NCBI RefSeq assembly: GCF_024347535.1 | Contig: NZ_AP025497.1 | Location: 1,116,001 to 1,180,000, forward strand | DNA length: 64,000 nt | Reading direction: 5' to 3' | Source of the DNA: Vibrio kanaloae | GTDB lineage: Bacteria; Pseudomonadota; Gammaproteobacteria; Enterobacterales; Vibrionaceae | Part shown: positions 1 to 11,123 of the stretch, piece by piece | Position numbering within the stretch: position 1 is the stretch's first letter | Layout: the number at the start of each line of letters is the position of its first letter | The notes under the pieces: model-generated | The model's database searches: none | Told to the model about the DNA's origin: nothing | Seen by the model: only the letters and a program-made list of their open reading frames with translations | Program-made: the position numbers and the translations under genes

Positions 1-160
1 GGATGGTTGACCACCAAGATGACATACCATCAATAATTCGTTTTCCGCCTTCTAATTCTAGGTAAACACCGTCTGCGTTGGTGACTGGATAGCAGGTCAG
101 AGGTGTTAACGTTGATGTGTAGGGATGCCAGATATGCTGGCGATCAAAGGCGAGATCCAT
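1..160 (-). CDS. bioA: Adenosylmethionine-8-amino-7-oxononanoate aminotransferase, N-terminal part
   Basis: Partial gene: only about the first 53 codons lie in the window and the rest runs off the left edge. The reverse-strand translation begins MDLAFDRQHIWHPYTS and reaches the motif DGMSSWWST, both typical of the BioA N-terminus. BioA is a PLP enzyme that transfers the amino group of S-adenosylmethionine to 8-amino-7-oxononanoate, giving 7,8-diaminopelargonate in biotin synthesis. It is divergent from bioBFCD across a 159-bp gap, the classical bio locus arrangement. The ATG at 158-160 matches the usual start. Confidence 0.93.
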   Translation of the reverse strand, partial: MDLAFDRQHIWHPYTSTLTPLTCYPVTNADGVYLELEGGKRIIDGMSSWWSTI

Positions 161-198
161 AGTAACTTCCATTCCTGGTGTGATTAAAAAATAATCAG

Positions 199-253
199 AT
201 GTAAACTTTTGATATTATCAATGTATTGACAGTCTAAAGCTTGTCGGTAGACT
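199..253 (+). promoter_or_regulatory. bioA/bioB divergent control region (candidate BirA operator and bioB promoter)
   Basis: A TGTAAAC half-site at 200-206, followed about 16 bp later by TATTGACAG (224-232), resembles the BirA operator (TTGTAAACC-N-GGTTTACAA), but the right arm matches poorly. TTGACA at 226-231 and TAGACT at 248-253 with a 16-bp spacer make a plausible bioB promoter overlapping that arm. AGTCTA (231-236) and TAGACT (248-253) also form a perfect 6-bp inverted repeat. BirA control is expected from the family; the exact site is uncertain. Confidence 0.4.
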
Positions 254-319
254 AGCCAAGCATAAATGCAATCTCTATTGATAGAGATGAAACATCAAAT
301 AATAAAAAAGGATCGACAC

Positions 320-1372
320 GTGGAAGTTCGTCATGACTGGACAGTCGCTGAAGTAACAGCGCTGCTTGAAAAACCGTTTATGGATTTAATGTTTGAAGCT
401 CAAGTGGTTCATAGACAGTACCAAGAGCACAACCACGTGCAGGTGAGTACGCTTCTATCGATTAAGACCGGTGCTTGTCCTGAAGACTGTAAGTACTGCC
501 CTCAAAGTGCTCACTACCGAACGGATGTCGACAAAGAACGCCTAATGGAAGTAGAGCGTGTTTTGGATGCGGCGCAAAAAGCCAAGAACGCAGGCTCGAC
601 TCGTTTCTGTATGGGCGCGGCATGGAAAAACCCGAAAGAACGCGATATGCCTCACCTGACTGATATGATCAAAGGTGTGAAAGGTATGGGTCTAGAAACT
701 TGTATGACACTAGGCATGTTAACCCCCGATCAAGCTGGCGAGTTAGCGGATGCAGGTTTGGATTACTACAACCACAACCTTGATACGTCTCCTGAGTTCT
801 ACGGCAGCATCATCACCACTCGTACTTACCAAGATCGTTTAGATACGCTATCTCACGTGCGTGATGCCGGTATGAAGATCTGTTCTGGTGGCATTATTGG
901 TATGGGCGAAAGTACCAATGACCGTGCAGGCCTGCTGGTAGAGCTAGCGAACCTTCCGGTACACCCTGAGAGTGTGCCAATCAACATGCTCGTGAAAGTG
1001 AAAGGCACACCGATGGAAAACGTCGATGATGTTGAACCTTTTGACTTCATTAAGTTGATTGCGATTGCTCGTATCATGATGCCAATGTCTGCGGTTCGTC
1101 TATCTGCAGGTCGCGAGAATATGAATGAACAGATGCAAGCGATGTGCTTCATGGCTGGCGCGAACTCTATCTTCTACGGTTGTAAGTTACTGACTACGCC
1201 AAACCCAGATGAAGACACGGATATGCAGCTGTTTAAGAAGTTAGGTATCAACAGCCAACAAGTGGCTCAGAAGCCTGATGAAATTCAAGAAAACGAACTG
1301 TTAGATCAAGTGGTGGAGCGCGTTGCTGCTCGTCCAACGAAAGATGACATGTTCTACGATGCCACTGTTTAA
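320..1372 (+). CDS. bioB: Biotin synthase
   Basis: Radical-SAM enzyme that inserts sulfur into dethiobiotin, the last step of biotin synthesis. The [4Fe-4S]-binding CxxxCxxC motif (CPEDCKYC) falls at residues 53-60 when counted from the GTG at 320. That is the same numbering as E. coli BioB and gives a 350-aa protein of normal length. An in-frame ATG exists at 266, but the GTG has an AAAAAGGA ribosome site just upstream (305-312), and the 18 extra residues look unlike the family. First gene of bioBFCD; its end overlaps bioF by 14 nt. Confidence 0.96.
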   Translation: MEVRHDWTVAEVTALLEKPFMDLMFEAQVVHRQYQEHNHVQVSTLLSIKTGACPEDCKYCPQSAHYRTDVDKERLMEVERVLDAAQKAKNAGSTRFCMGAAWKNPKERDMPHLTDMIKGVKGMGLETCMTLGMLTPDQAGELADAGLDYYNHNLDTSPEFYGSIITTRTYQDRLDTLSHVRDAGMKICSGGIIGMGESTNDRAGLLVELANLPVHPESVPINMLVKVKGTPMENVDDVEPFDFIKLIAIARIMMPMSAVRLSAGRENMNEQMQAMCFMAGANSIFYGCKLLTTPNPDEDTDMQLFKKLGINSQQVAQKPDEIQENELLDQVVERVAARPTKDDMFYDATV

Positions 1373-2570
1373 ATCTCGTATCAAAGATGCCCTTGTTCAA
1401 CGCCGCGAACAGGGGCTAACTCGTCAACTCAAGGTACTCGAAAGCAGTAATGGTCCTTTGCTTACTAGCGAAGGTTCTAGCTTCATTAATTTTTCGAGTA
1501 ATGATTACCTAGGCTTGGCGAGCGATCCTGAATTGGTGGAGGCTTGGCAAGCGGGACTTTCTCAGTATGGTGCTGGCAGTGCGGCATCGCCAATGGTCAC
1601 GGGTTTTAGTCCTGCTCATCGAAATTTAGAAGCTCAACTTTGTGAATGGTTGGGTTTTGAACGTGCCATTCTCTTTAGTTCTGGTTTCAGTGCGAACCAA
1701 GCCTTGTTGTTTTCTCTGCTCGAAAAAGGCGACTCTCTGTTGCAAGACAAATTTAACCACGCCTCTTTGATGGAAGCGGGGATGCTTTGTCCTGCAACAA
1801 TGAAACGCTTTAAGCACAACGATACACAACATCTAGAGTCGTTATTAGGTCGGTCTCCACAATCGTTAGTCGTCACTGAAGGCGTATTCAGCATGGATGG
1901 TGACCAAGCGCCTCTCGAATATATCTCTAGCCTGACTAATCAATACGACAGTTGGTTGGCGATTGATGATGCCCACGGTATTGGCGTATTAGGTGATAAA
2001 GGGGCAGGGAGCTGCAACGCCGCACAAATCTCACCTGATATCTTGGTGGTGACCTTTGGTAAAGCATTTGGCCTTTCTGGTGCTGCGATTCTTTGTTCGT
2101 CAGAAGTGGGGGATTACTTAACTCAGTTTGCGCGTCATCATGTGTATTCGACGGCGATGCCACCTTCACAAGCGGTGGCTTTGTCTCATGCGTGTCAGAT
2201 GATTCAGACGCAAGAGTGGCGCCGAGAAAAGCTGACTGAGTTAGGGGCTCTCTATACAGAGCAGGTAAATGGTTTGAAAGGCTTTGTGGATACTCAGACT
2301 CCGATTAAGCCGTTTTTAATCGGCGAAGCCCAAGCTGCGTTGTCGATAGCTGAAGAGTTAAAGCAAAACCAAGTTTGGGTGACCGCAATAAGGCCGCCAA
2401 CCATTCCTGCTGGAACCGCTCGATTACGAATCACGTTAACGGCTAACCATAGCCAAAAACAGATACTTCAATTAACCAGGTCGTTGCATCAAGCCATTGA
2501 ACGAAACATCGGCTCAGGCATTAAATCGCATATCTATCCAAGCTTTGAATCAAATAAAGAGGCTCAGTAA
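1359..2570 (+). CDS. bioF: 8-amino-7-oxononanoate synthase
   Basis: PLP-dependent alpha-oxoamine synthase condensing pimeloyl-ACP/CoA with L-alanine. From the ATG at 1359 the protein is 403 aa and the Schiff-base lysine (TFGKAFG) is K235, close to K236 in E. coli. Other family marks are SSNDYLGL near residue 47 and [10 protein letters not shown] near 203. An earlier in-frame ATG at 1344 lies deeper in bioB and is less likely. It overlaps bioB and is followed directly by bioC, so translation is probably coupled. Confidence 0.95.
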   Translation: MPLFKSRIKDALVQRREQGLTRQLKVLESSNGPLLTSEGSSFINFSSNDYLGLASDPELVEAWQAGLSQYGAGSAASPMVTGFSPAHRNLEAQLCEWLGFERAILFSSGFSANQALLFSLLEKGDSLLQDKFNHASLMEAGMLCPATMKRFKHNDTQHLESLLGRSPQSLVVTEGVFSMDGDQAPLEYISSLTNQYDSWLAIDDAHGIGVLGDKGAGSCNAAQISPDILVVTFGKAFGLSGAAILCSSEVGDYLTQFARHHVYSTAMPPSQAVALSHACQMIQTQEWRREKLTELGALYTEQVNGLKGFVDTQTPIKPFLIGEAQAALSIAEELKQNQVWVTAIRPPTIPAGTARLRITLTANHSQKQILQLTRSLHQAIERNIGSGIKSHIYPSFESNKEAQ

Positions 2571-3374
2571 ATGTCACAAGAAGCAGTAGTGCATAATTAC
2601 GTCGGCCAAGATAAGAGTGCGATTGCCGAAGCCTTTGGTAAAGCAGCAACAACCTATGATAAACACGCTGAATTTCAGCGCGATGTTGGCCACCGATTAC
2701 TGGATAAACTACCCAGCGATCTGTCAGGTTTCAAGGTGCTGGATCTAGGTTGTGGTACTGGCTATTTCTCAGGGCAACTTGTAAAACGAGGCGCCGAAGT
2801 GGTTTGCGCTGATCTTTCTGTTGGAATGTTAGCAACAGCAGAGAAGCGGTGTGGTGCATCTGTCTCTTTATACCAACAAGCCGATGCTGAACAATTGCCG
2901 TTTGAAGATGGGTGTTTTGACATCGTTTTCTCTAGCCTTGCGTTGCAATGGTGTGACGACTTGTCGTCGCCTTTGAGAGAGATGAAGCGTGTTACAGCGG
3001 CTGGTGGGCGTGTTATTTTCTCAACTTTGCTTGATGGGTCACTGTTTGAACTGAAAAAGTCATGGTCAAAAATTGACGCACATCAACACGTTAACCATTT
3101 TATCACAATCAATCAGGTAAAAATTGCGTTAGCGCAATCTAGCTGTGCGGCTCATCAACTAGACTTGCCCACCATCACTGTTTGGTACGACACTGCGTTT
3201 GAACTGATGCGCGACCTTAAAGGTATCGGCGCTAATCACGTAAGTGGTCGCTCACAAGGTTTAACAAGTCGTCGCATGTTACAGCTTGTTGAACGGGAAT
3301 ATCGAGAGTTTAAAAACCATCAAGGTTTCTTACCAGCAACATATCAAGTTTGTTTAGGGGTTATTCAATTATGA
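2571..3374 (+). CDS. bioC: Malonyl-ACP O-methyltransferase
   Basis: SAM-dependent methyltransferase (267 aa) that caps malonyl-ACP as its methyl ester to start pimeloyl synthesis on the fatty-acid machinery. The class I SAM-binding motif VLDLGCGTG is at residues 56-64, and the start has the [10 protein letters not shown] stretch common in BioC. It begins one base after the bioF stop and its TGA overlaps the bioD ATG (ATGA), so it sits inside a tightly packed operon. Confidence 0.94.
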   Translation: MSQEAVVHNYVGQDKSAIAEAFGKAATTYDKHAEFQRDVGHRLLDKLPSDLSGFKVLDLGCGTGYFSGQLVKRGAEVVCADLSVGMLATAEKRCGASVSLYQQADAEQLPFEDGCFDIVFSSLALQWCDDLSSPLREMKRVTAAGGRVIFSTLLDGSLFELKKSWSKIDAHQHVNHFITINQVKIALAQSSCAAHQLDLPTITVWYDTAFELMRDLKGIGANHVSGRSQGLTSRRMLQLVEREYREFKNHQGFLPATYQVCLGVIQL

Positions 3375-4054
3375 TTGATGCATTATTCATTGCAGGTACG
3401 GATACCGAAGTGGGAAAAACTGTGGTTTCAAAAGCGATTCTTCAAGCTTTGGCCGCACAAGATTTATCGACAATTGGTTATAAGCCAGTTGCTGCAGGGT
3501 GTGAGAAATACCCTGAAGGTTTACGTAATAGCGATGCGCTGCATCTTCGAGAAGCGGCGACGCAAGATATTGCTTACGAAGACGTCAACCCATACGCGTT
3601 GTTGCTACCATCATCGCCTCACATCGCCGCGAAGCATGACGGTGTCGTGATTGATGAAGCGGTATTATCAGCGAAGCTAGAACAGCATAAGCAGAACTCT
3701 GACATCGTTTTAGTTGAAGGTGCTGGTGGTTGGCGTGTACCGGTTTCAGATGACGAATACTTGTCTAGCTGGATTAAGAAAGAGCAGCTTCCAGTTGTAT
3801 TAACGGTAGGTATTAAGCTGGGTTGTTTGAGCCACGCTCTATTAACCGCAGAAGCGATTCGTGCAGATGGTCTAAATCTAGTCGGTTGGGTAGCAAACCG
3901 CATTAACCCAGGCACTGAACACTACGCAGATATTATTGCGATGCTTGAAGATAAGCTTGGTGCGCCAAAGTTAGGTGAGATCCCTTACGTACCAAAAGCG
4001 AAGTCTAAGAATATTGGTAAGTACATTAATGTACAGCCATTGCTTGAACTTTAA
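3371..4054 (+). CDS. bioD: ATP-dependent dethiobiotin synthetase
   Basis: Closes the ureido ring of dethiobiotin from diaminopelargonate, CO2 and ATP. The start [17 protein letters not shown] carries the family's modified P-loop GTDTEVGKT at residues 9-17, and [10 protein letters not shown] is also diagnostic. The ATG at 3371 overlaps the bioC stop; a further-upstream in-frame start inside bioC adds only seven residues unlike the family. 227 aa, normal length. Last gene of bioBFCD, followed by a terminator. Confidence 0.95.
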   Translation: MIDALFIAGTDTEVGKTVVSKAILQALAAQDLSTIGYKPVAAGCEKYPEGLRNSDALHLREAATQDIAYEDVNPYALLLPSSPHIAAKHDGVVIDEAVLSAKLEQHKQNSDIVLVEGAGGWRVPVSDDEYLSSWIKKEQLPVVLTVGIKLGCLSHALLTAEAIRADGLNLVGWVANRINPGTEHYADIIAMLEDKLGAPKLGEIPYVPKAKSKNIGKYINVQPLLEL

Positions 4055-4078
4055 TTCTCAAGTTATACGTGAAACAAG

Positions 4079-4104
4079 AAAAGGGCTGCGATTGCAGCCC
4101 TTTT
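4079..4104 (+). terminator. Terminator of bioBFCD
   Basis: Hairpin AAAGGGCTGC-GATT-GCAGCCCTTTT, 25 bases after the bioD stop, with a short T run. A-rich 5' flank makes it usable in both directions. Confidence 0.85.
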
Positions 4105-4138
4105 GCTATTTTAAGCCTGTGTAGAGTTAAGCTTGGGA

Positions 4139-4306
4139 TTAATACTCTTTTGTCAGTCCCATTAGTGCTTGTTGTGTCTCTGTTATATTGGTCTGCGCTG
4201 CTTGTGGCGTAAGAATACCGATCTGTTTCTTTGCTTCTTCTTCAGTAATCCCTAGGTGACAGCACAGTAAATCAATAGCCATTTGAGTGTTAGTACCTTC
4301 AACCAT
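4139..4306 (-). CDS. Small hypothetical protein (55 aa)
   Basis: I do not recognise a family. From the ATG at 4306 the product is 55 aa, acidic to neutral, starting MVEGTNTQMAIDLLCCHLGI, with an adjacent Cys-Cys pair and a predicted helical EEEAKKQ segment; no signal peptide. The start is supported by AAGGGAA about 6 nt upstream; a longer start at 4333 lacks such a site. It lies alone between the bio terminator and htpX. A real small protein is likely from the good ribosome site, but the function is unknown. Confidence 0.55.
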   Translation of the reverse strand: MVEGTNTQMAIDLLCCHLGITEEEAKKQIGILTPQAAQTNITETQQALMGLTKEY

Positions 4307-4584
4307 GATTGTTCCCTTGTTGTACATGGACAAGCCAATAAATCATCTGAAGCCACTGTAAACGGATTGTTATATCGATACCATACGACTTAGGTCTAAT
4401 AGAATGCGAGTAATCCGAATGCAGCTTCGTAATCAAATGTTGCAATTTAATGCTTAACCTTGTTTTCTTAATCTAAGACTATATGTATAAGTAAGTATAA
4501 GTCTTCAAGGTTGGAATATATTGCTCTCTGCCTTGTATCTATAACAATAAGTTTACAAAAATAGCTTTGATGCGGAGATAAGTA

Positions 4585-5448
4585 ATGAAGCGAGTAATGT
4601 TGTTCCTTGCAACCAACCTTGCGGTTGTATTGGTACTAAGTGTTGTTCTTAATATTGTATACGCAGTCACAGGTATGCAACCAGGAAGTCTCTCAGGCTT
4701 ATTGGTGATGGCTGCGGTATTTGGTTTTGGCGGCTCATTCATTTCATTAATGATGTCAAAGAAAATGGCGCTGCGCTCTGTAGGCGGCATGGTCATTGAA
4801 AGTCCGCGTAATGAAACAGAACATTGGTTGATGGAGACGGTAAGCCGTCAAGCTCAACAAGTTGGTATTGGTATGCCAACAGTGGCGATCTACGACTCAC
4901 CAGACATCAACGCATTCGCGACAGGTGCTAAGCGTGACGATTCATTGGTAGCGGTATCAACAGGCTTGCTACACAACATGACGCGTGATGAAGCTGAAGC
5001 GGTATTAGCGCATGAAGTTAGCCACATCGCGAACGGCGATATGGTGACCATGACGTTAATGCAGGGGGTTGTGAACACGTTCGTTATCTTCTTATCTCGT
5101 TTCATCGCCAACATTGTTGCGTCAAATGACAGCGAAGAAGAGGGTGGCAGCAATATGATGGTGTACTTCGGTGTATCTATGGTGCTGGAGTTGGTATTTG
5201 GTTTCTTAGCAAGCTTCATTACGATGTGGTACAGCCGTCATCGTGAATTCCATGCTGATGCAGGTGCAGCAAACCTAGTGGGTAAAGAGAAGATGATTGC
5301 AGCGCTAGAGCGTCTAAAGGTGAGCCACGAGCCACAACTAGAAGGTTCTATGATGGCATTTGGTATCAACGGTAAAAAGTCTCTAACAGAACTTCTAATG
5401 AGCCATCCACCACTAGATAAGCGTATTGCGTCTCTACGTAACATGTAG
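4585..5448 (+). CDS. htpX: Membrane zinc metalloprotease HtpX
   Basis: Inner-membrane M48 protease of membrane protein quality control (287 aa). The zinc motif HEVSH is at residues 143-147, with a further glutamate ligand in HREFHADA downstream. Two N-terminal hydrophobic segments (about 4-28 and 36-57) and two more around 160-210 match the four-helix topology. It is a single-gene unit ending in its own terminator. In E. coli it is under heat-shock and Cpx control; I could not identify such a site clearly here. Confidence 0.95.
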   Translation: MKRVMLFLATNLAVVLVLSVVLNIVYAVTGMQPGSLSGLLVMAAVFGFGGSFISLMMSKKMALRSVGGMVIESPRNETEHWLMETVSRQAQQVGIGMPTVAIYDSPDINAFATGAKRDDSLVAVSTGLLHNMTRDEAEAVLAHEVSHIANGDMVTMTLMQGVVNTFVIFLSRFIANIVASNDSEEEGGSNMMVYFGVSMVLELVFGFLASFITMWYSRHREFHADAGAANLVGKEKMIAALERLKVSHEPQLEGSMMAFGINGKKSLTELLMSHPPLDKRIASLRNM

Positions 5449-5489
5449 TCGCTAGGTATTCTGTCGTCGCTAGTCGATAAGATACCTTT

Positions 5490-5517
5490 GAAAGGCTTCC
5501 CTCGGGAGGCCTTTTTT
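5490..5517 (+). terminator. Terminator of htpX
   Basis: AAAGGCTTCCC-TC-GGGAGGCCTTTTTT: stem with one wobble pair and six Ts, about 40 bases after the htpX stop. Confidence 0.88.
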
Positions 5518-5701
5518 GATCTTGGTGTTTAAGACAGTAAGTATCCGAGGGGTATGTGTTTGGTAATTGAGGGGTACTGGTGACTGAGGGCTACGATATT
5601 TAATGGGTGATACCTCATGAACTGATATAAGTAGGGTGATTAGAAGGGGGACTTTGTGTTTTTTTGATTGCAGCTCTTGCTCAGTACACTTTGTTTCGCT
5701 C

Positions 5702-5730
5702 AAAAAAAAGGCTTCCACATGGGAAGCCTT
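5702..5730 (-). terminator. Terminator of purB
   Basis: Read on the minus strand: AAGGCTTCC-CATGT-GGAAGCCTT followed by a T run, just past the purB stop. Confidence 0.9.
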
Positions 5731-5759
5731 AGTCTATTCTGTAATTCGAAATTCGAATC

Positions 5760-7220
<1,461 letters not shown>

Positions 7221-7237
7221 GAGAGTTGTGTTGATAT

Positions 7238-7267
7238 AAAAAACAAGCTCGCGACGAGGCGCGAGCT
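7238..7267 (-). terminator. Terminator of mnmA-hflD
   Basis: Minus strand: AGCTCGCG-CCTCGT-CGCGAGCT then TGTTTTTT, directly after the hflD stop and before the purB promoter. Confidence 0.88.
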
Positions 7268-7273
7268 AATAAA

Positions 7274-7891
7274 TTACATTCGAGCTAGTAGGATTTGAGC
7301 CTGCTCGATCATCTTCTTGCGACCGAAGATAAGATGGCGGCGTTTACCACCAACCTGGCGCCAAAGAACAGCGCTTCGAATTCCTGATAGAAGCAGTGCA
7401 CGAACCTTATGTTGGCTCGACGTCTGTTGAAGTACAGCCGGCGTACCAGAAACCTGAATGCGCGGGCCGATTGGGCTCACTACATCTAGGTAGATGCTCG
7501 CAAGGTTGCTGATCATTTGCTCGTCAAATAGATCAAAGTGCTCCGTTTGACGTTCTGCAGTTTGAATGCGGTCACCAAGCTGAGACATAGAATCGTTGCG
7601 AGAAGATAGCTTACGCTCAAGCGCCATTAAGCTGATGATGTAACGAGTGATATCGCTACCCGCTGGAGTACTATCGATACCTTTAACTAAGCACTCTAGG
7701 CCAAGCTTTAGGTTAGCTTCTCGGCCAAACACACCCACGGTATTCGCTGGGTTGGTATTTACAATGGCACTGAGTGAAGCTTCGAAGGCATCTTTATCAC
7801 AATGGCCGTCTTTCGCTACTTGTTGAACCAAAGCCACAGCTTGGCAAATTCCGGCGAAAGCAATAGTACGGTCATAAAGTGTATTAGCCAC
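7274..7891 (-). CDS. hflD: High-frequency lysogenization protein HflD homolog
   Basis: 205-aa helical, membrane-associated protein of the HflD (YcfC) family; in E. coli it binds lambda CII, and its cellular role is not settled. It starts at a GTG (7889-7891) preceded by TAGGAG, reading [20 protein letters not shown], the typical HflD start. It lies 43 bp downstream of mnmA on the same strand, the usual mnmA-hflD-purB order of gammaproteobacteria, and ends at a strong terminator. Confidence 0.93.
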   Translation of the reverse strand: MANTLYDRTIAFAGICQAVALVQQVAKDGHCDKDAFEASLSAIVNTNPANTVGVFGREANLKLGLECLVKGIDSTPAGSDITRYIISLMALERKLSSRNDSMSQLGDRIQTAERQTEHFDLFDEQMISNLASIYLDVVSPIGPRIQVSGTPAVLQQTSSQHKVRALLLSGIRSAVLWRQVGGKRRHLIFGRKKMIEQAQILLARM

Positions 7892-7934
7892 GTAGTAACT
7901 CCTAGTTGTCTTCTATCGTTTGTCGTTTGATTGA

Positions 7935-9071
7935 TTAGATGCGCTTTTCGATGATACCACCACCAAGACATACTTCGCCTTGGTAGAATACCGCTGATTG
8001 GCCTGGGGTCACAGCAATTTGTGGCTCATCAAAGATAACCTTAATGTTCTCATCATCAATTGGGATGATTGTACAAGGAATATCGGTTTGACGGTAACGT
8101 GTTTTTACCGTGCATGTCATAACTTCAGTAATTGGTGTGCGATTTACCCAATGAAGCTGAGATGCGATCAAACCTTCTGATTTCAGAAGCGGGTGGTCTT
8201 TGCCTTGTACTGCGATCAGTACATTACGCTTAAGGTCTTTTTCACCAACAAACCATGGTTCTTCATTACCGCCACCACCTTTGGTGCCGCCGATATGTAG
8301 GCCTTTACGCTGACCTAGCGTGTGGTACATCAAGCCTTGGTGTTGACCAATCACTTGGCCTTCTGGTGTTTCTATGTTACCCGGTTGTGCTGGTAGGTAT
8401 TTGCCAAGGAACTCTGTAAACTTACGTTCACCAATAAAGCAGATACCTGTTGAATCTTTCTTCTTCGCGGTGATCAAGTCTTGTTCTTCCGCAATGCGTC
8501 GCACTTCAGGCTTCTCTAATTCACCAACAGGGAATAGGCTGCGTGCTACTTGATCTGAACTAAGCGTATATAGGAAATAGCTTTGGTCTTTGTTGCTGTC
8601 TAGGCCACGTAGCATTGCTGGCTTAATGCCAGCATCTAGCTCTTCTTGAGTAGGGAAAGTACGACGAACGTAGTGACCCATCGCTATATAATCTGCGTCT
8701 AGCACTTCATCCGCAAACTCTAAGAATGCTTTGAATTTGATTTCTTTGTTACAAAGGATATCAGGGTTAGGAGTACGACCTGCTTTGTATTCTTCAAGGA
8801 AGTATTCGAATACGTTGTCCCAATATTCTGCAGCAAAGTTGATAGTGTGAAGGTGGATACCTAATTTGTCACATACCGCTTGAGCATCAGCAAGATCTTC
8901 AGCTGCCGTGCAGTACTCTTCGTTATCATCTTCTTCCCAGTTTTTCATGAAAAGGCCTTCTACCTGATAGCCTTGTTGCTGAAGAAGATACGCCGATACT
9001 GACGAATCTACACCGCCGGACATACCGACAATTACTTTCTTTTCGCTGTTTCCAGAGCTGATATCTGACAT
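7935..9071 (-). CDS. mnmA: tRNA-specific 2-thiouridylase
   Basis: Thiolates U34 of Lys, Glu and Gln tRNAs using sulfur relayed from IscS/Tus. 378 aa. The PP-loop SGGVDSS is at residues 18-24. The two catalytic cysteines are C107 (PDILCNKE) and C211 ([10 protein letters not shown]), and the ATG start is the only sensible one. First gene of the mnmA-hflD unit. Confidence 0.96.
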   Translation of the reverse strand: MSDISSGNSEKKVIVGMSGGVDSSVSAYLLQQQGYQVEGLFMKNWEEDDNEEYCTAAEDLADAQAVCDKLGIHLHTINFAAEYWDNVFEYFLEEYKAGRTPNPDILCNKEIKFKAFLEFADEVLDADYIAMGHYVRRTFPTQEELDAGIKPAMLRGLDSNKDQSYFLYTLSSDQVARSLFPVGELEKPEVRRIAEEQDLITAKKKDSTGICFIGERKFTEFLGKYLPAQPGNIETPEGQVIGQHQGLMYHTLGQRKGLHIGGTKGGGGNEEPWFVGEKDLKRNVLIAVQGKDHPLLKSEGLIASQLHWVNRTPITEVMTCTVKTRYRQTDIPCTIIPIDDENIKVIFDEPQIAVTPGQSAVFYQGEVCLGGGIIEKRI

Positions 9072-9275
9072 GTCTAAACACCGTTACTATTACTTGGTCG
9101 CAGATTCTAACAGAAAGAGAAACGCCGTGACAGATCCGAGACCGGAATCACAGTTTCATTTGCACAAAATAGTGCGCTGACTTTGTTAGAGAATTGCATG
9201 AGAGCGAGGTGAGTCGCTAGGATGTCAGAAGTATATGTGGCATAGTCGCTCGAAATCCAAGACCTGAGATAAAAA

Positions 9276-9545
9276 ATGTCTGAACAAAATGAATTTATGC
9301 AAGAAGAAGAGTTGATTGAGATTATTGAAAATCAGCTTGAAGATGGCGAACCTGTAAAAGTAAAAGAGACGCTAATGCGTTTAATGATGACAGGCACTCC
9401 TCGTGAAGAGGCGATTGCGGCGATGGCATGTGCATTGGCTATTGAAGTGTTTGATGTAATGAAGAACGGTGCAGAGTTTAATCAAAAGCGTTATGCAGAG
9501 CATTTAGGAATGCTGCCTGATCTAAGCTTTATGGAAGGCGAATAA
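9276..9545 (+). CDS. Conserved small acidic protein of unknown function (89 aa)
   Basis: I do not recognise a named family. 89 aa, strongly acidic, probably all-helical (EEELIEIIENQLEDGEPVKV at the start, then an alanine-rich helix around residues 48-62). No signal peptide or membrane segment. The region before the ATG (ctgagataaaaa) gives only a weak ribosome site. It lies between mnmA (divergent) and gsk; its stop is 13 bases before the PurR-type palindrome of gsk. Its length, composition and clean frame suggest a real gene. Confidence 0.75.
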   Translation: MSEQNEFMQEEELIEIIENQLEDGEPVKVKETLMRLMMTGTPREEAIAAMACALAIEVFDVMKNGAEFNQKRYAEHLGMLPDLSFMEGE

Positions 9546-9557
9546 AAAAATAGTTCG

Positions 9558-9569
9558 GCAAACGTTTGC
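9558..9569 (+). promoter_or_regulatory. PurR-type operator upstream of gsk
   Basis: GCAAACGTTTGC is a perfect 12-bp palindrome identical to the core of the PurR consensus. It lies 78 bases before the gsk ATG and just after the preceding stop. PurR repression of the purine salvage kinase is inferred. Confidence 0.75.
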
Positions 9570-9647
9570 TATAGTTTGAAAGATTGCCGCGTTAAATATA
9601 GCGCGGTAGAATCCGCCACCTATTTCCCCTTGACTTAGACTAGCCCT

Positions 9648-10952
9648 ATGAAATTCCCTGGACAACGTAAATCAAAGCATTACTTTCCGGTTCACGCACG
9701 TGACCCTCTAGTGAGCCAAGCTCAAAGTAGTAAAAGAATGTCACGCACTCATATTATCGGTATTGACCAAACCTTGGTGGATATTGAAGCAAAAGTGAGT
9801 TCCGAACTTATTGAGAAGTATGGTTTAAGTAAAGGGCATTCATTGGTTATCGGTGACGAAGCCGCTGAGTCTTTATATCAAGAATTAAAAGAACATTGCC
9901 TAATTACCAATGAGTACGCTGGTGGCACAATAGGTAATACATTACACAATTATTCCGTACTGGCGGATGATCGCTCAACACTGCTTGGTGTAATGAGTCA
10001 AGATATTAAGATTGGTAGCTATGGTTACCGTTATTTATGTAATACATCAAGCAGAATGGATCTGAACCACTTACAAGGGGTAGATGGCGCAATTGGTCGC
10101 TGCTTTGCATTAATTACAGAAGATGGTGAACGTACTTTCGCAATCAGCGAAGGTCAGATGAACCAATTAAATCCAGAAAGTATTCCAGAGAAAATTTTCA
10201 AAAGTGCTTCTGCTTTAGTATTAACAGCATATTTAGTTCGTTGTAAGCCAGGCGATCCTATGCCTGAAGCAACAATGAAAGCTATTGAATATGCGAAAAA
10301 ATATGATGTGCCCGTTGTTTTAACGTTAGGTACAAAGTTCGTTATTCAAGATGATCCTGAATTTTGGAAAGACTTCTTAGAGCAACACGTAACGGTTGTT
10401 GCAATGAACGAAGATGAAGCGGAAGCCCTAACCGGTGAAAGTGATCCGCTTGCTGCCTCAGACAAAGCGCTAGAGTGGGTGGACTTAGTTCTCTGTACGG
10501 CTGGCCCTGTTGGCCTATTCATGGCGGGTTACACTGAAGATGCAGCAAAGCGTGAAACATCACTGCCTTTACTTCCTGGTTCAATTGCAGAATTCAACCG
10601 TTTTGAATTTAGCCGTCCTGCGCATAAAGATTTATGTGAGAACCCGACTAAGATCTATTCTCATATTGCCCCTTACATGGGTGGCCCAGAAACGATCAAA
10701 AATACCAATGGTGCTGGTGATGCGGCGTTGTCTGCTCTATTACATGATATGGCGGCAAATAAATACCATAAAGAAAATGTACCAAATTCGAGTAAGCACC
10801 AACATTCATTCTTGACGTACTCTTCTTTCTCACAAGTTTGTAAATATTCAAACCGTGCTAGTTATGAAGTGTTAGTTCAACACTCACCACGTTTATCTCG
10901 TGGTCTTCCTGAAAGAGAAGATAGTCTAGAAGAAGCTTACTGGGAAAGATAA
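9648..10952 (+). CDS. gsk: Inosine-guanosine kinase
   Basis: PfkB-family sugar kinase phosphorylating inosine and guanosine for purine salvage. 434 aa, collinear with E. coli Gsk from MKFPGQRKSKHYFPV to the end PEREDSLEEAYW. The catalytic GAGD motif is at residues 355-358, after IKNTN. Monocistronic: a PurR-type site upstream and a terminator downstream. CCGCG (9587-9591) and CGCGG (9602-9606) could form a small hairpin in its leader. Confidence 0.96.
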   Translation: MKFPGQRKSKHYFPVHARDPLVSQAQSSKRMSRTHIIGIDQTLVDIEAKVSSELIEKYGLSKGHSLVIGDEAAESLYQELKEHCLITNEYAGGTIGNTLHNYSVLADDRSTLLGVMSQDIKIGSYGYRYLCNTSSRMDLNHLQGVDGAIGRCFALITEDGERTFAISEGQMNQLNPESIPEKIFKSASALVLTAYLVRCKPGDPMPEATMKAIEYAKKYDVPVVLTLGTKFVIQDDPEFWKDFLEQHVTVVAMNEDEAEALTGESDPLAASDKALEWVDLVLCTAGPVGLFMAGYTEDAAKRETSLPLLPGSIAEFNRFEFSRPAHKDLCENPTKIYSHIAPYMGGPETIKNTNGAGDAALSALLHDMAANKYHKENVPNSSKHQHSFLTYSSFSQVCKYSNRASYEVLVQHSPRLSRGLPEREDSLEEAYWER

Positions 10953-10998
10953 TACGCTTTACTTATCAAATCCATTTCTAGTGATGAATTTGAAATAT

Positions 10999-11027
10999 AA
11001 AAAAAGGCTTCGAAAGAAGCCTTTTTT
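10999..11027 (+). terminator. Bidirectional terminator between gsk and hns
   Basis: AAAAAAGGCTTC-GAAA-GAAGCCTTTTTT: symmetric A/T runs, so it can end both gsk (plus) and hns (minus). Confidence 0.88.
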
Positions 11028-11123
11028 ATTTCTGAATATATTGAAGCCGTAAATAATACTTTGGTCGACTGTAATATTAATTCAATTGCTGAGTGTGTGG
11101 TGAGTCACCCATTGAAGGTTTAG

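Larger units (their letters stand above)
5449..5759. other. Intergenic gap between convergent htpX and purB
   Basis: About 310 bases with no convincing gene. It holds the htpX terminator at the left and the purB terminator at the right. The open frames in the middle (5470-5718 minus and 5636-5860 plus) lack ribosome sites, recognisable domains and normal codon use. Confidence 0.6.

Noticed and set aside
266..319. N-terminal extension of bioB from ATG 266
   Set aside because: Would shift the cluster cysteines by 18 residues; the GTG at 320 has the ribosome site and matches family numbering.
1626..2169. Three minus-strand frames inside bioF
   Set aside because: Shadows of a well-supported gene; composition not protein-like.
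4480..4584. Heat-shock sigma promoter before htpX
   Set aside because: No acceptable CTTGAA/CCCCAT pair with the right spacing.
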